A DNA stretch of 61,296 bases, taken from positions 1-61,296 of the forward strand of contig NZ_SVET01000015.1 of NCBI RefSeq assembly GCF_015057245.1. Reading direction: 5' to 3'. The DNA is from Pseudobutyrivibrio ruminis (GTDB lineage: Bacteria > Bacillota > Clostridia > Lachnospirales > Lachnospiraceae). This document shows positions 1 through 8,581 of this stretch, piece by piece. The translations under genes were made by a program, and so were the position numbers. The stretch's first letter is position 1, and each line of letters starts with the position of its first letter. Under the pieces are notes generated by a model that was not told the DNA's origin, did not search any database, and worked only from the letters and a program-made list of their open reading frames with translations.

Positions 1-467
1 GTCTCAACTGTAGCAGGCTTTGTAGCACCTGTAGCTGTATCGCCCTTGAAACCTGGCTCTGTATCTGTAATCTGAAGCTCAACAAACATAGGTGGCTCAA
101 CTGAGAAGATTGAACCGTTGTGTGAAAGCATCTTTACGATTTCATTTTCCTTAACGAACTTAAGAGCGTCACCAATCTGATCTGATGTAAGAGCTACCTG
201 ATCGTATGTCTCAACATCCATGAAGTTGTAAAGATCACCATCGTTGTAGAGATACTGCATATCCTTACGATCGATACGTGCTGCTGGGAACTTCTCTGTT
301 GGACGGAAAGATGTTTCTGTAACACCACCGTTCTTTATGTTCTTAAGCTTAGTACGAACGAAAGCTGCACCCTTACCTGGCTTTACATGCTGAAATTCAA
401 TTACCTGATAAACCTGATTATCCATTTCGATAGTCATACCGTTTCTAAAATCACCGGCTGTAATCAT
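1..467 (-). CDS. efp: Elongation factor P, C-terminus cut by window edge
   Basis: Translation factor that enters the E-site region and relieves ribosome stalling at polyproline stretches. The 155 visible residues start MITAGDFRNG and carry the KOW-like first domain with the conserved tip PGKGAAF (Lys32, the residue modified in many EF-Ps), followed by the OB-fold domain with SHNGSIFSVEPPMFVEL. The family is about 185 residues, so roughly 30 C-terminal residues lie beyond base 1. The start is fixed by an AAGGAGG ribosome site 8 bases upstream. It is transcribed away from the following gene. Identification is secure. Confidence 0.96.
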   Translation of the reverse strand, partial: MITAGDFRNGMTIEMDNQVYQVIEFQHVKPGKGAAFVRTKLKNIKNGGVTETSFRPTEKFPAARIDRKDMQYLYNDGDLYNFMDVETYDQVALTSDQIGDALKFVKENEIVKMLSHNGSIFSVEPPMFVELQITDTEPGFKGDTATGATKPATVE

Positions 468-544
468 TATAAATTCCTCCTTAAAAGCTATACCTATACC
501 GAGCCCTACCACATCGCCCGGATATATTAGCACTCGTAATGGTA

Positions 545-573
545 ATTTTACTCCAATTTCACTGTTTTTTCAA
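545..573 (-). promoter_or_regulatory. Predicted sigma-A promoter of efp
   Basis: On the minus strand TTGAAA (568-573) and TAAAAT (545-550) are separated by exactly 17 bases, about 80 bases upstream of the efp start codon. Both hexamers are one mismatch from consensus. Sequence-based prediction only. Confidence 0.6.
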
Positions 574-660
574 TATGTAATTGGGTTTACTATTCTTTAA
601 GATACTGATAACATATAATATATAAGATTTTTGGGATTGTTTTTGAGATAGGAGTATCTT

Positions 661-1806
661 ATGAAATTAAACAAATTTCTTAGTAAAATTCTTATATATT
701 CTTTAGCATTTTGTCTTTGTGGCTGCGGCTTAAATTCTGCCAATTCGTCCACAAAAAACACAGTCACTGCTGAAACTCATTCACAAGATTATTCAGTCAC
801 ATATTCCGGAGAAAATATCAAAAAAATTGGCATTTGCATGCCTGCTATAGAACTCGAACGTTGGGTTAATGACGGCAATCTTCTGAAGCAAAACTTTGAA
901 AAAGCTGGCTATGAAGTGGAAATATCATATGGCGACAATTTAATTGACACTCAAATTAATGATATCAACCAAATGATTGACGACGGTGTGGATTTATTAA
1001 TAATTGCTCCTGTTGATTCCGACTCTCTAGGCACATGCATGGAAAGAGCTAATGAAAACAATATTCCCGTTATTGCCTATGACAGATTGATTTTCGACGC
1101 ACCATATCTTTTAGCTTATGTAAGCTATGATAATTATATGGTTGGCGCCCTCCAAGCAGAATATATTATCGATGCTTTAGATTTAGACAACGCTACTGGT
1201 TCCTATAATTTAGAGATTTTTGCTGGCGATCCAGCCGACAATAATGCTCTTTATTTTTACAATGGAGCAATGGATGCACTAACTCCATATATTGAAAGCG
1301 GTGCTCTTACTATCCCATCTGGCCAATCAGACTATTATAGCTGTTCTATTTCATCTTGGTCTACTTCACTCGCTAAAACAAGAATGGATATTCTTATATC
1401 AAGCTACTATTCTAAGAATACACAACTAGATGCCGTTCTTGTTTCAAATGACTCTTTAGCTCTTGGCGTAACAAGTGCAATCGAAACTTCATATAACAAG
1501 GATAATTCTGTAATAATAACCGGCCAAGACTGTGATACTGCTAATATTGAAAATATCACAAATGGTCTTCAAAGTATGTCAATCTATAAAAATCTGCAGA
1601 ATGAAGTTTTGGTTACTTGCTATATTGTAGAAGCTTTCACTAATGGTTATTCTCCTAATAACAATTTATGTGAAGGAAGCCAATTCGATTTCCAAGTTAC
1701 ATTTGACACTACATCCTATGGAACAAATGAATACTCAGTTAATTCATATCTTTTAACCCCGCAGGTTGTTACAAAAGATAATATTGATTCAATCACTAAT
1801 TATTAA
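661..1806 (+). CDS. ChvE/XylF-like periplasmic sugar-binding lipoprotein, orphan
   Basis: Predicted extracytoplasmic sugar-binding protein of the Peripla_BP_4 type. The N-terminus is a lipoprotein signal (hydrophobic stretch then CLCGCG, with lipidation at one of the Cys residues near 21-22). The mature domain shows the ChvE-like pattern ERWVNDGNLLKQNFE, then DLLIIAPVDSD and IPVIAYDRLI, typical of multiple-sugar-binding proteins. The length of 381 residues is normal. No permease or ATPase gene is adjacent, so it probably serves a distant transporter or feeds a sensor. A GGAG ribosome site precedes the start and a TATAAT at 614-619 is the likely -10. Its last 11 bases overlap the convergent GGDEF gene. 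The ligand is not predictable. Confidence 0.85.
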   Translation: MKLNKFLSKILIYSLAFCLCGCGLNSANSSTKNTVTAETHSQDYSVTYSGENIKKIGICMPAIELERWVNDGNLLKQNFEKAGYEVEISYGDNLIDTQINDINQMIDDGVDLLIIAPVDSDSLGTCMERANENNIPVIAYDRLIFDAPYLLAYVSYDNYMVGALQAEYIIDALDLDNATGSYNLEIFAGDPADNNALYFYNGAMDALTPYIESGALTIPSGQSDYYSCSISSWSTSLAKTRMDILISSYYSKNTQLDAVLVSNDSLALGVTSAIETSYNKDNSVIITGQDCDTANIENITNGLQSMSIYKNLQNEVLVTCYIVEAFTNGYSPNNNLCEGSQFDFQVTFDTTSYGTNEYSVNSYLLTPQVVTKDNIDSITNY

Positions 1807-3451
1807 AAAGATCTGGACTATACATTCTAAAACCATTGCGTCCATCCTTTTTTACGCGATATAATGCTTGATCCGCCATTGTCATAAGTCTACCTGGATT
1901 TTCTGTGTCTATAGGATATATAGCTCCCCCCATTGATAATGTAGGGGTAATAATATCTTTCTTTACCCTTATACCATTTTTTAAGGCCTCCCTAACTTTT
2001 CCAGCAATCTCTTCGCACTTATCTGTATAAGGCTCTTTGACAAGTATTACAAACTCATCGCCACCTATTCTGGCAGCTGTAGCACCATATTCTTTTGATA
2101 CCTTCTGAAGTAATCTCGCAATATCTATAAGCACCTCATCTCCAACCTGATGACCTTTTGTATCATTTATCTGCTTAAAATAATCTACATCTACAATAAT
2201 CAGCGCGTGCCTTTCCTTATGTGCTGCCAATGGCCTTACAAGTTTGCCTATATATAATCTGTTGGCAATTCCTGTTAGCGGGTCTGTATTTATGGTCTTC
2301 TCGCGCCTTCTATTTGTAATAGAAAGTATTACAATTATAGTTATTAATAATATACAAACCAATCCCACAAGATTAGTAATAAGCACATTTTTCCTATACC
2401 ATTTGCCAAAGGTTTCATGTTCATTAATTACGTATGTTCCTTCAGGAAGATTTTTTATTTTAATACCATACTTATCTAAGGCAGATTGCTCAAAATATGT
2501 TATGGTAACTGTATCTGAAACCATGCTTATATCCTTAGGTGGAGTGCCCATAAGTATTCTTGCCGCCATGTCTCCAGCTTCTTTTCCAGCTTCATAAAAG
2601 GAATAAGAAACACCTCCCAAAACTCCATTTTCTATATCTGCAGATGATGTTCTGAAAATCGGTACATTATTAACTGACTGAGATATAAGCTTTGTTGCCG
2701 CCTCCAGTGAATAAATATTACCATCTCCATCTTCAACAAAATCCAAATACAGGATAATATCATTTTCATCAAGATTTCCAAGATATTCTCTCACACCATT
2801 TTTAGAATATCTGGAAGTATTTAATATCTTATACTTCTGGTCCGGATACTTGGAAATAAAGTTCATAAACTGAACGTACTCACCTTGGCCAGTATTAGTG
2901 CCATCTACAATAGCAACAATTGTATCTCTCTCAGGAAATAGCTTTTTCATCAGCTCGTAGTTTGACTCGAAATCTGGTATTTCAGCAACGCCTGTAACAT
3001 TTTCCAGTACTGCTGCAGATTCAGCCTCTGAAATACTATTTATTCCCATAAATACAATCGGCATGTCCTTAAACAAGGTGTCTCTATAATTGAGAGCAAA
3101 TCTAAGCGCTGTATCATCAGCCACGATTAAAAGATCATACTTTTCAGTTTTGCCCATTTTGTATGCTAAATAATCATAAAATTCCTGAATATCACTGGAA
3201 GTAAAGAAATTTTTTGTATCCATAGATTCATATGTCAATGATATATTTAAATCATATTCCTCAGAAAGCAATCCTGCTTCGATGCCATCTGTTTCATCAG
3301 GAACTATATCATAGGCATAGTTATAAGACAGAAGACAAAGTACCCTATAATTTTCATCACTAGCGTTTTCTGCTTCTGTTATAGAACGACTATTAAAAAA
3401 TATGATTAAGAATAAACAAATTATCGCAAAACTACGTAGCCACCTTCTCAT
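1796..3451 (-). CDS. Membrane diguanylate cyclase with ABC-substrate-binding-like sensor domain
   Basis: Predicted c-di-GMP synthase driven by an extracytoplasmic ligand domain. After a signal-anchor at residues 8-22, residues about 35-340 resemble the ABC_sub_bind family (YRVLCLLSYNYAYDIVPDETDG; DLLIVADDTALRFALNYRD). A transmembrane helix lies near 355-378, and a GGDEF domain occupies about 385-545 with the intact active-site loop ARIGGDEFVIL and the substrate motif DVDYFKQINDTKGH. The RxxD inhibitory site that usually sits just upstream of GGDEF is absent (EYGA occupies it), so simple product feedback is unlikely. It ends 11 bases inside the convergent sugar-binding lipoprotein gene, which raises the idea of shared ligand sensing; that link is inference. 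Confidence 0.9.
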   Translation of the reverse strand: MRRWLRSFAIICLFLIIFFNSRSITEAENASDENYRVLCLLSYNYAYDIVPDETDGIEAGLLSEEYDLNISLTYESMDTKNFFTSSDIQEFYDYLAYKMGKTEKYDLLIVADDTALRFALNYRDTLFKDMPIVFMGINSISEAESAAVLENVTGVAEIPDFESNYELMKKLFPERDTIVAIVDGTNTGQGEYVQFMNFISKYPDQKYKILNTSRYSKNGVREYLGNLDENDIILYLDFVEDGDGNIYSLEAATKLISQSVNNVPIFRTSSADIENGVLGGVSYSFYEAGKEAGDMAARILMGTPPKDISMVSDTVTITYFEQSALDKYGIKIKNLPEGTYVINEHETFGKWYRKNVLITNLVGLVCILLITIIVILSITNRRREKTINTDPLTGIANRLYIGKLVRPLAAHKERHALIIVDVDYFKQINDTKGHQVGDEVLIDIARLLQKVSKEYGATAARIGGDEFVILVKEPYTDKCEEIAGKVREALKNGIRVKKDIITPTLSMGGAIYPIDTENPGRLMTMADQALYRVKKDGRNGFRMYSPDLFNN

Positions 3452-3600
3452 TTAATGCCCCCACATGCTTAACAAGTAACAGCTTTGTAATATTCGACAA
3501 ATACATCATAATTGATTTTTTTGAAATTTTAATGAATAATTTTGCTGCAAACGGTAAAATATCCTTATATTTATATTAGTTTATTTGAGGAGTCAGTCAA

Positions 3601-4050
3601 ATGGAAATCGAGAAAAAATTTTTGATTAAGAATTTACCAGATTTATCAGAATACAATTATGTAGATATTCAGCAAGGCTATTTATCCACTCACCCTGTAG
3701 TTCGAATCCGTCGCAAAGATAACGATTATATTCTTACCTACAAAGGGAGCGGTATGCTTGCCCATGAAGAAATCGAAGCAGCTCTTACAAAAGAAGCCTA
3801 TGAACACCTTTTAGAAAAAATTGACGGGTTTGCAATCACTAAGCGCCGCTATCTCATCCCACTAGAGCCATACACTATTGAGCTTGATGTCTTCGCCGGA
3901 CATATGGAAGGCTTAATCATGGCAGAAGTAGAATTTCCTACAATAGAGGCAGCCGAAAGCTTCACCCCACCAGAATGGTTTGGTGAGGATGTCACCAATG
4001 ACCGCCGCTACCACAACTCCAATATGATCTTCGGAAATCCGCTAAAATAA
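3601..4050 (+). CDS. CYTH domain (triphosphate tunnel) protein
   Basis: Small cytoplasmic member of the CYTH superfamily, which hydrolyses inorganic triphosphate, thiamine triphosphate or related substrates in a beta-barrel tunnel. The signature ExExK is the very N-terminus (MEIEKKFLI), followed by basic and acidic tunnel residues in VRIRRKDNDYILTYKGSG, ELDVFAGHMEGLIMAEVEF and the terminal RRYHNSNM. The 149-residue length matches the compact bacterial form. A GAGG ribosome site precedes the ATG. It is monocistronic and ends in a strong terminator. The exact substrate cannot be read from the sequence. Confidence 0.88.
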   Translation: MEIEKKFLIKNLPDLSEYNYVDIQQGYLSTHPVVRIRRKDNDYILTYKGSGMLAHEEIEAALTKEAYEHLLEKIDGFAITKRRYLIPLEPYTIELDVFAGHMEGLIMAEVEFPTIEAAESFTPPEWFGEDVTNDRRYHNSNMIFGNPLK

Positions 4051-4082
4051 AAGCCAACTTGTCAACGTAACAAGTTGGCTTC
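4051..4082. terminator. Bidirectional intrinsic terminator
   Basis: A near-perfect 12-bp stem (AAGCCAACTTGT pairing with ACAAGTTGGCTT) with a 7-base loop lies immediately after the CYTH stop codon. Plus-strand transcripts meet CCTTTTATTT after it and minus-strand transcripts meet TTTTATTTT, so it can end both convergent genes. Confidence 0.9.
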
Positions 4083-4085
4083 CTT

Positions 4086-5768
4086 TTATTTAATTTGGTA
4101 CTCTAGGCTTTCGAAATCTGCCTCTAGAGTAATGGTGTCATTATCCTTTGTCCATGTAAAGGAAACAACTGAACCATTGGTATTGATTGAAAGTTTACTA
4201 TCAAAACCAAATGCAGGATGTGACTTACGAAGCTGCAAAAGCTCTATCTGCTTTTTAACAACGTCCTTTTTAAGTCCTTCCTCAATTTGCTCCATTGTAA
4301 GATTTGTTCTGTTGATTTCTTTGTGACCACCTGCGCCTGCACGAGCAACAGCTTCGTGATCATTTTTACCTGCGAACAAATCTAAGTACCATACCTGTGG
4401 CTTACCTGGCATAAACATCTGAATTGCTCTGGCAAAGAGCATTTTCTTATCGTCTTCACCTAATGCACTGTAGTATGTGGCATTTACCTGATAGTACATA
4501 TTCTTTGCTCCGTGAAGATCCTTTACAAATCCTCCTCTAGAAACAAGTACATCTATCATCTTCTGGATTTCATCTTCTGGAAGGAGTCCCTTCAAATCAA
4601 GAAGTGGTATACCATCGTGGCAACCAAGCATGTTTACAACTCTGATATCCTTTTCAACAAGCTCTTTTGCCCAGTTGATAAGAACTTCTGGATTGTGATT
4701 CTCGATTGCGTATATAAGAAGTCCTGGTAAGAAGAAATCGTATGTCATGTAGCCTTTGCCTGCTACTAACTCATAAATCTTCTCGCCGTAGCTTGCGTGA
4801 ATTTCTGGAAGTAATGTTACTCCGTTTTTGTCTGCAAGCTCTCTAACCTTCTGTAGTAAATCCCAAGTACCAGGATCATTCAAGAAATTCTTCTCGCCTG
4901 GCTCCTTAGGAGCATATGCGAATGCATCAAGTCTGACGATTTTAGCACCGTATGATGAAAGTGTCTTAAGAGTGTTTTCATAGAATTCCCAAACAAGTGG
5001 AGACTTGATATTCAAGTCCATCTGTCCTAAGTATCTACGGCTGCTCTCAAGTAAATCAACAACCTCATCACGATACTGTTCGTATTTTCCAAGCTTCAAT
5101 TCTGCTACGCTTGTTCCCTGGCTGATTTGGGAATTAACACACTGTGCCAAACGTGTAGCAGCCACATACTGGATATCCATCTTTTCCATAAGGTCTTCAG
5201 CTTCAAGATTCTTGTAGCGAACCTCCTGATAGAATGTGTTCCAATATGGTACGTTTCTGCCATCTGGGAATCTTACCATAAGAATTGGTAAACCTGGCTT
5301 GCGGAAAAACATATCCTTGATATATTTTTCATCTGGCTGAATGTAACCCTCTTTTGTGAGAGTACCGCAACCTTCCCAGAATTTGTTCCAGTCAATGAAG
5401 AAATCCTTGTACTTAGAATTCTCACCATTTTTGATGATATCCTGGAACTCCTTTGATAATACAGATGCGTGGTTAAGGATGAAATCAAGCTTAAGGTCGA
5501 TGCCCATATCCTTGATAGCCTCAATGGCTTCCTTACTACCAAGCTCCTCATTGATTCCATAATCAATTACTGAGAAACCTCTGTCTAAGTCTGTATTAAA
5601 AATACTTGGAAGGATGTAGAATGACTCGAATACGTCCTTCAATTCATCCTTACTAAGAACCTTTACAATATCATCTAATGTGCCTCCCATAGAATCTGGG
5701 TAAGCATTTAACATTGGTCCATTACTCACAATTAATCCTCCTAGTCTGTCTGTTACGATAACAAGCAT
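4086..5768 (-). CDS. GH13 subfamily 18 glycoside phosphorylase (sucrose phosphorylase family)
   Basis: Predicted cytoplasmic phosphorylase that transfers glucose from an alpha-glucoside to phosphate, giving glucose 1-phosphate. GH13 landmarks are the N-terminal TDRLGG, the nucleophile Asp281 in IVRLDAFAY, acid/base Glu322 in LLPEIHAS and stabiliser Asp385 in GCHDGIPLLD. The subfamily signature includes QVWYLDLFAGKNDHEAV. Known activities in this subfamily include sucrose, sucrose 6'-phosphate, glucosylglycerol and glucosylglycerate phosphorylases; motifs alone do not decide which. At 560 residues it is longer than the roughly 500 of classical sucrose phosphorylases, with extra sequence around 185-255. 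I place the start at the ATG preceded by GGAG, 11 codons inside the longest frame. A P-loop kinase lies 99 bases upstream on the same strand. Confidence 0.85.
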   Translation of the reverse strand: MLVIVTDRLGGLIVSNGPMLNAYPDSMGGTLDDIVKVLSKDELKDVFESFYILPSIFNTDLDRGFSVIDYGINEELGSKEAIEAIKDMGIDLKLDFILNHASVLSKEFQDIIKNGENSKYKDFFIDWNKFWEGCGTLTKEGYIQPDEKYIKDMFFRKPGLPILMVRFPDGRNVPYWNTFYQEVRYKNLEAEDLMEKMDIQYVAATRLAQCVNSQISQGTSVAELKLGKYEQYRDEVVDLLESSRRYLGQMDLNIKSPLVWEFYENTLKTLSSYGAKIVRLDAFAYAPKEPGEKNFLNDPGTWDLLQKVRELADKNGVTLLPEIHASYGEKIYELVAGKGYMTYDFFLPGLLIYAIENHNPEVLINWAKELVEKDIRVVNMLGCHDGIPLLDLKGLLPEDEIQKMIDVLVSRGGFVKDLHGAKNMYYQVNATYYSALGEDDKKMLFARAIQMFMPGKPQVWYLDLFAGKNDHEAVARAGAGGHKEINRTNLTMEQIEEGLKKDVVKKQIELLQLRKSHPAFGFDSKLSINTNGSVVSFTWTKDNDTITLEADFESLEYQIK

Positions 5769-5867
5769 TATGAATTCTCCGTTCCGCATAAAAAGCTTCA
5801 CTTGAGAATTATAATAGCTTGTTATCTACAGACCCATCTAAATTTTAAATATTACATTACTACATTA

Positions 5868-6770
5868 TTAGTTACCCATTAGCGCTTGGTATTCGCTATA
5901 CGAAAGTAACTCACCTGATTTAGAAAGAATAATTTTTGCCTTGTGAGCCTGTGACTTTAAAAGGTTCTGCTCGAGTTCCAACACAAGCATAGTGAATGCA
6001 CTATCAGTCTTGCCATCACGATTTCTAGCTCTGCGGTGAGCCAGTGTCTCTTCTGGTGTGCTGTTGAGAAGGATTGGAATATCCACGCCTTCATAGTTAT
6101 CACTATTACCATGTGTCCATTCAATAACTAGAACTTTTTTGTTTGTAAAATCAACTTCATCATACCAAAGTTCAGAATCGGTTCTACCCATTCTCTTAAG
6201 GTAGATCTTATCCTGGCCGGATTTGAAAGCCTTAACAATACCAGTTACTTCATCGAAATCAATTTCGTTTGTAGTTCCAAGATAGCCTGTGAGTCCTTCT
6301 CTACCAGCATCAAGATAAGCCTTCATCCATGGATCAGTTGAAACATGGTCAGCTGAAGCATCTGTCTCCTCCTGTTGCCAAGCTCTAAGCTTGTCGAAGT
6401 GTTCAGGTGTTGCTTCATTAGCCTTTACAAGGCCTCTTACACCGCTAGTTCTAAAGATGCGAAGTCTCTCAGCATCGTTGTACATAGGAATTCTTCTAGG
6501 ATAGTTGTCTCCTGACATTGTATAAGCACCAATGCCCTTCTCATTTAAGAAATAAGAAATGAGAGACGCTGTCTCAGACTTTCCTACTCCTGAGCCACCG
6601 CAAACTGCTATGACAGCTCTGCCATCCTTTGCGATAACCTCATCTAGCATGCCCTCAAGCTTCTCCATAATAAGAGTTGCCTTTCTAACATGCTCCTCAC
6701 CTATTTCTACCTTGTCACCTGGCATATCGCCATGTGGAAGTGCCTCGTATTGTTTAAGATCAATAGCCAT
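5868..6770 (-). CDS. P-loop kinase of unknown substrate, adenylylsulfate-kinase-like
   Basis: Predicted cytoplasmic small-molecule kinase. A Walker A motif GGSGVGKS lies at about residues 58-65 after an 50-residue N-terminal extension, followed by MSGDNYPRRIPMYNDAER, a substrate-lid-like segment, a DFDEVTGIV region, VLVIEWTHGN (Walker B-like strand) and the basic HRRARNRDGK lid. Similar proteins are sometimes labelled adenylylsulfate kinase or phosphoribulokinase/uridine-kinase-like, but no sulfate assimilation gene is near. It is co-directional with the GH13_18 phosphorylase and no terminator separates them. A role phosphorylating the phosphorylase's released acceptor is an inference. The start is set by GGAGG 8 bases upstream. 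Confidence 0.7.
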   Translation of the reverse strand: MAIDLKQYEALPHGDMPGDKVEIGEEHVRKATLIMEKLEGMLDEVIAKDGRAVIAVCGGSGVGKSETASLISYFLNEKGIGAYTMSGDNYPRRIPMYNDAERLRIFRTSGVRGLVKANEATPEHFDKLRAWQQEETDASADHVSTDPWMKAYLDAGREGLTGYLGTTNEIDFDEVTGIVKAFKSGQDKIYLKRMGRTDSELWYDEVDFTNKKVLVIEWTHGNSDNYEGVDIPILLNSTPEETLAHRRARNRDGKTDSAFTMLVLELEQNLLKSQAHKAKIILSKSGELLSYSEYQALMGN

Positions 6771-6819
6771 AATAATATCCTCCTGCTCACTATAGATATG
6801 ACATAAACAACACGCAATA

Positions 6820-6847
6820 AGTATACCAAAATATATTTAACGTTAAA
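6820..6847 (-). promoter_or_regulatory. Predicted promoter of the kinase/phosphorylase pair
   Basis: On the minus strand TTTAAC (6842-6847) and TATACT (6820-6825) are 16 bases apart, about 50 bases upstream of the kinase start. The region between this promoter and the start is AT-rich with no obvious operator. Confidence 0.5.
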
Positions 6848-6908
6848 CCGCTTTACCCCAATTTTATTTAATTTACCGAAAAATCTGTCTGAATGCACAA
6901 ACAAAAAA

Positions 6909-6935
6909 GCTGCCACACTTTCATTGTGTGACAGC
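6909..6935 (-). terminator. Intrinsic terminator of the lipoprotein pair
   Basis: The stem GCTGcCACAC/GTGTGaCAGC with a 7-base loop is followed on the minus strand by TTTTTTGTTTG. It lies 18 bases after the stop codon of the 217-residue lipoprotein gene. Confidence 0.85.
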
Positions 6936-6953
6936 CTAATTAAAAGCTAATGA

Positions 6954-7607
6954 TTAAAGAGAATCTTCGAATTCATCAATACCTTCATCGCTGATGTAAT
7001 CATCGTACTCATCAATATATTCATTTGTGTTATCAATCAAATCGTCGATTGAATATGAGCCTTCGAAAAGAACCTCATCTGCGTAGTGAGTGTAATCTGT
7101 ACATACAATATCAACATCGTAATCTGCACTATTCAACTCATATCCTAAGATAATTGGAATAGACTCACCTGGTTTAATTTCTGCATAGTTAAGCTTTGAT
7201 GTACCAGAAATGTATGCTCTATCAAGAGAAATACCATCCTGCTTTACTTCAACATTAACTACACTCGCAAAATCCATTACCTCATCAGAGTTGTTTGTAA
7301 ACTCACCTACAAGGTAAACAATAACTACATCATCATAATACTCATCTGTTCCAAGTAATGCTGTATCTACATTGAATGCGAACTTACTTGATGTGTCGAT
7401 TGTGCCTGCTACGATAACATCGTCATCATCCTCGTCATCCTCTGACTTCTTCTTTGAATCCTTGTCATCGTCCTCATCATCCTCTTCGTCTTCAGAATCT
7501 GCTGACTGTTCAACCTTATCCTTGATAGCAGAAGATTTGCCACATCCTGTTACGCCAAATACAAGTGCAAAAGAAACAAGAAGAGCTGCTAATAATCTCT
7601 TTTTCAT
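6954..7607 (-). CDS. Secreted lipoprotein with acidic linker and DUF5067-like domain
   Basis: Exported lipoprotein of unknown function. A lipobox VTGC ends the signal at about residues 19-22. It is followed by a very acidic low-complexity linker (runs of Asp/Glu with a few Lys, roughly 35-65) and then a beta-rich domain with the pattern FTNNSDEVMDFASVVNVEV and PGESIPIILGYEL. That pattern (solvent-exposed bioavailable-additive-like domain DUF5067, by memory) recurs in the upstream lipoprotein, so the two are paralogues. The genes are 11 bases apart and share a terminator, so they form an operon. The acidic linker probably spaces the domain from the membrane or binds cations; that is inference. 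Confidence 0.75.
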   Translation of the reverse strand: MKKRLLAALLVSFALVFGVTGCGKSSAIKDKVEQSADSEDEEDDEDDDKDSKKKSEDDEDDDDVIVAGTIDTSSKFAFNVDTALLGTDEYYDDVVIVYLVGEFTNNSDEVMDFASVVNVEVKQDGISLDRAYISGTSKLNYAEIKPGESIPIILGYELNSADYDVDIVCTDYTHYADEVLFEGSYSIDDLIDNTNEYIDEYDDYISDEGIDEFEDSL

Positions 7608-7618
7608 ATCGGCCTCCC

Positions 7619-8446
7619 TTATTTAACCTGGATTTCCTTTTCCAAGATTACAGCCTGATCAAAGCTCTGCCAATCTGTAAGCTTGATTTCAACATTTGAA
7701 TCGCTAGTAAGCTCATAAACTCTGCGAACCTTAATGCTAGCACCAGACTTAATATCTGTTGAGCTTGCTGAATAAGAATCTTCGTCATACATTGGATGGT
7801 TGTATGGAAGGTAGCCAGACTGAAGTTCAACACCATCCTGGAATAATTCTTCCTCAACTGCTGAGCTAAAGCTTATAGCTTCGTCAGAGTTGTTTGTAAA
7901 TGTGTAATCGATAACTACAATGTTATTTCCATCGCCATCATCTGTAACTGTTACATTGTCGATAGAAACATCGAATTCGCTTTCAGAAACCTTAGCCTCA
8001 ACATCAGCCATTGAAATAGTCTCATCAAGAACGCCTACAGTTTTGTAATCCTTGATTGTGTATGATGTTAATTCAAGCTGAAGTTCAGAATCCTCATCAT
8101 ATTCAATACCAGAGATATCAAAAGTAGCCTGAACCATTCCTGATTCTCCACTCTTAATCTTTCCATCGGCGATAGCATATGGGTTGTCAGATCCTAAATA
8201 AGATGTGCTAAGTGTTGTGCCATCAAGAGTAGCTACAAGATTATATGCAACTGTATAGTTGTCTAAGTATGAATCTGTGTTGTTTGTAGCATCAAGATTT
8301 ACAACCAATGCTGTTCCGTCGTAAGTGCCACATGTAAAAACCTCGTCAACTGTTGCCTCGTACTGTGGGGTAGAGCCTTTACCACATGCTGTGAATAGTG
8401 AGCCTGCCATAACAACTGTGGCAGCTAATAGCGTTACTTTTTTCAT
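7619..8446 (-). CDS. Secreted lipoprotein with DUF5067-like domain
   Basis: Exported lipoprotein of unknown function with lipobox FTAC near residue 20. Two beta-sandwich-like halves are visible: residues about 25-130 (LDATNNTDSYLDNYTVAYNL) and 140-270 (IDYTFTNNSDEAISFSSAVEEEL; KSGASIKVRRVYEL). The second half matches the domain of the downstream lipoprotein (TFTNNSDEA versus EFTNNSDEV). I take the ATG two codons inside the longest frame because GGAGG is 6 bases before it. First gene of a two-gene operon. A ligand or partner cannot be inferred. Confidence 0.75.
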   Translation of the reverse strand: MKKVTLLAATVVMAGSLFTACGKGSTPQYEATVDEVFTCGTYDGTALVVNLDATNNTDSYLDNYTVAYNLVATLDGTTLSTSYLGSDNPYAIADGKIKSGESGMVQATFDISGIEYDEDSELQLELTSYTIKDYKTVGVLDETISMADVEAKVSESEFDVSIDNVTVTDDGDGNNIVVIDYTFTNNSDEAISFSSAVEEELFQDGVELQSGYLPYNHPMYDEDSYSASSTDIKSGASIKVRRVYELTSDSNVEIKLTDWQSFDQAVILEKEIQVK

Positions 8447-8540
8447 AATCATCCTCCTAAACGCTTTTTTTCTAATTTTATAGCTAGTTAATTTTATATC
8501 ATCTTTGAACTTATTTCAATAAATTAAGACAAAATAAAAA

Positions 8541-8570
8541 AAGTCGTTGAGTAATATTACACAACGACTT
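8541..8570 (-). terminator. Intrinsic terminator after the sugar-binding lipoprotein
   Basis: The stem AAGTCGTTG/CAACGACTT with a 12-base loop is followed on the minus strand by a run of seven T residues. It lies 12 bases beyond the stop codon of the 8582-9583 gene and closes the chemoreceptor operon. Confidence 0.88.
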
Positions 8571-8581
8571 TATTCAGTCTA

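Noticed and set aside
7372..7626. Simple repeat and poly-Ser open frame on the plus strand
   Set aside because: It is the complement of Asp/Glu codon runs in the lipoprotein linker.
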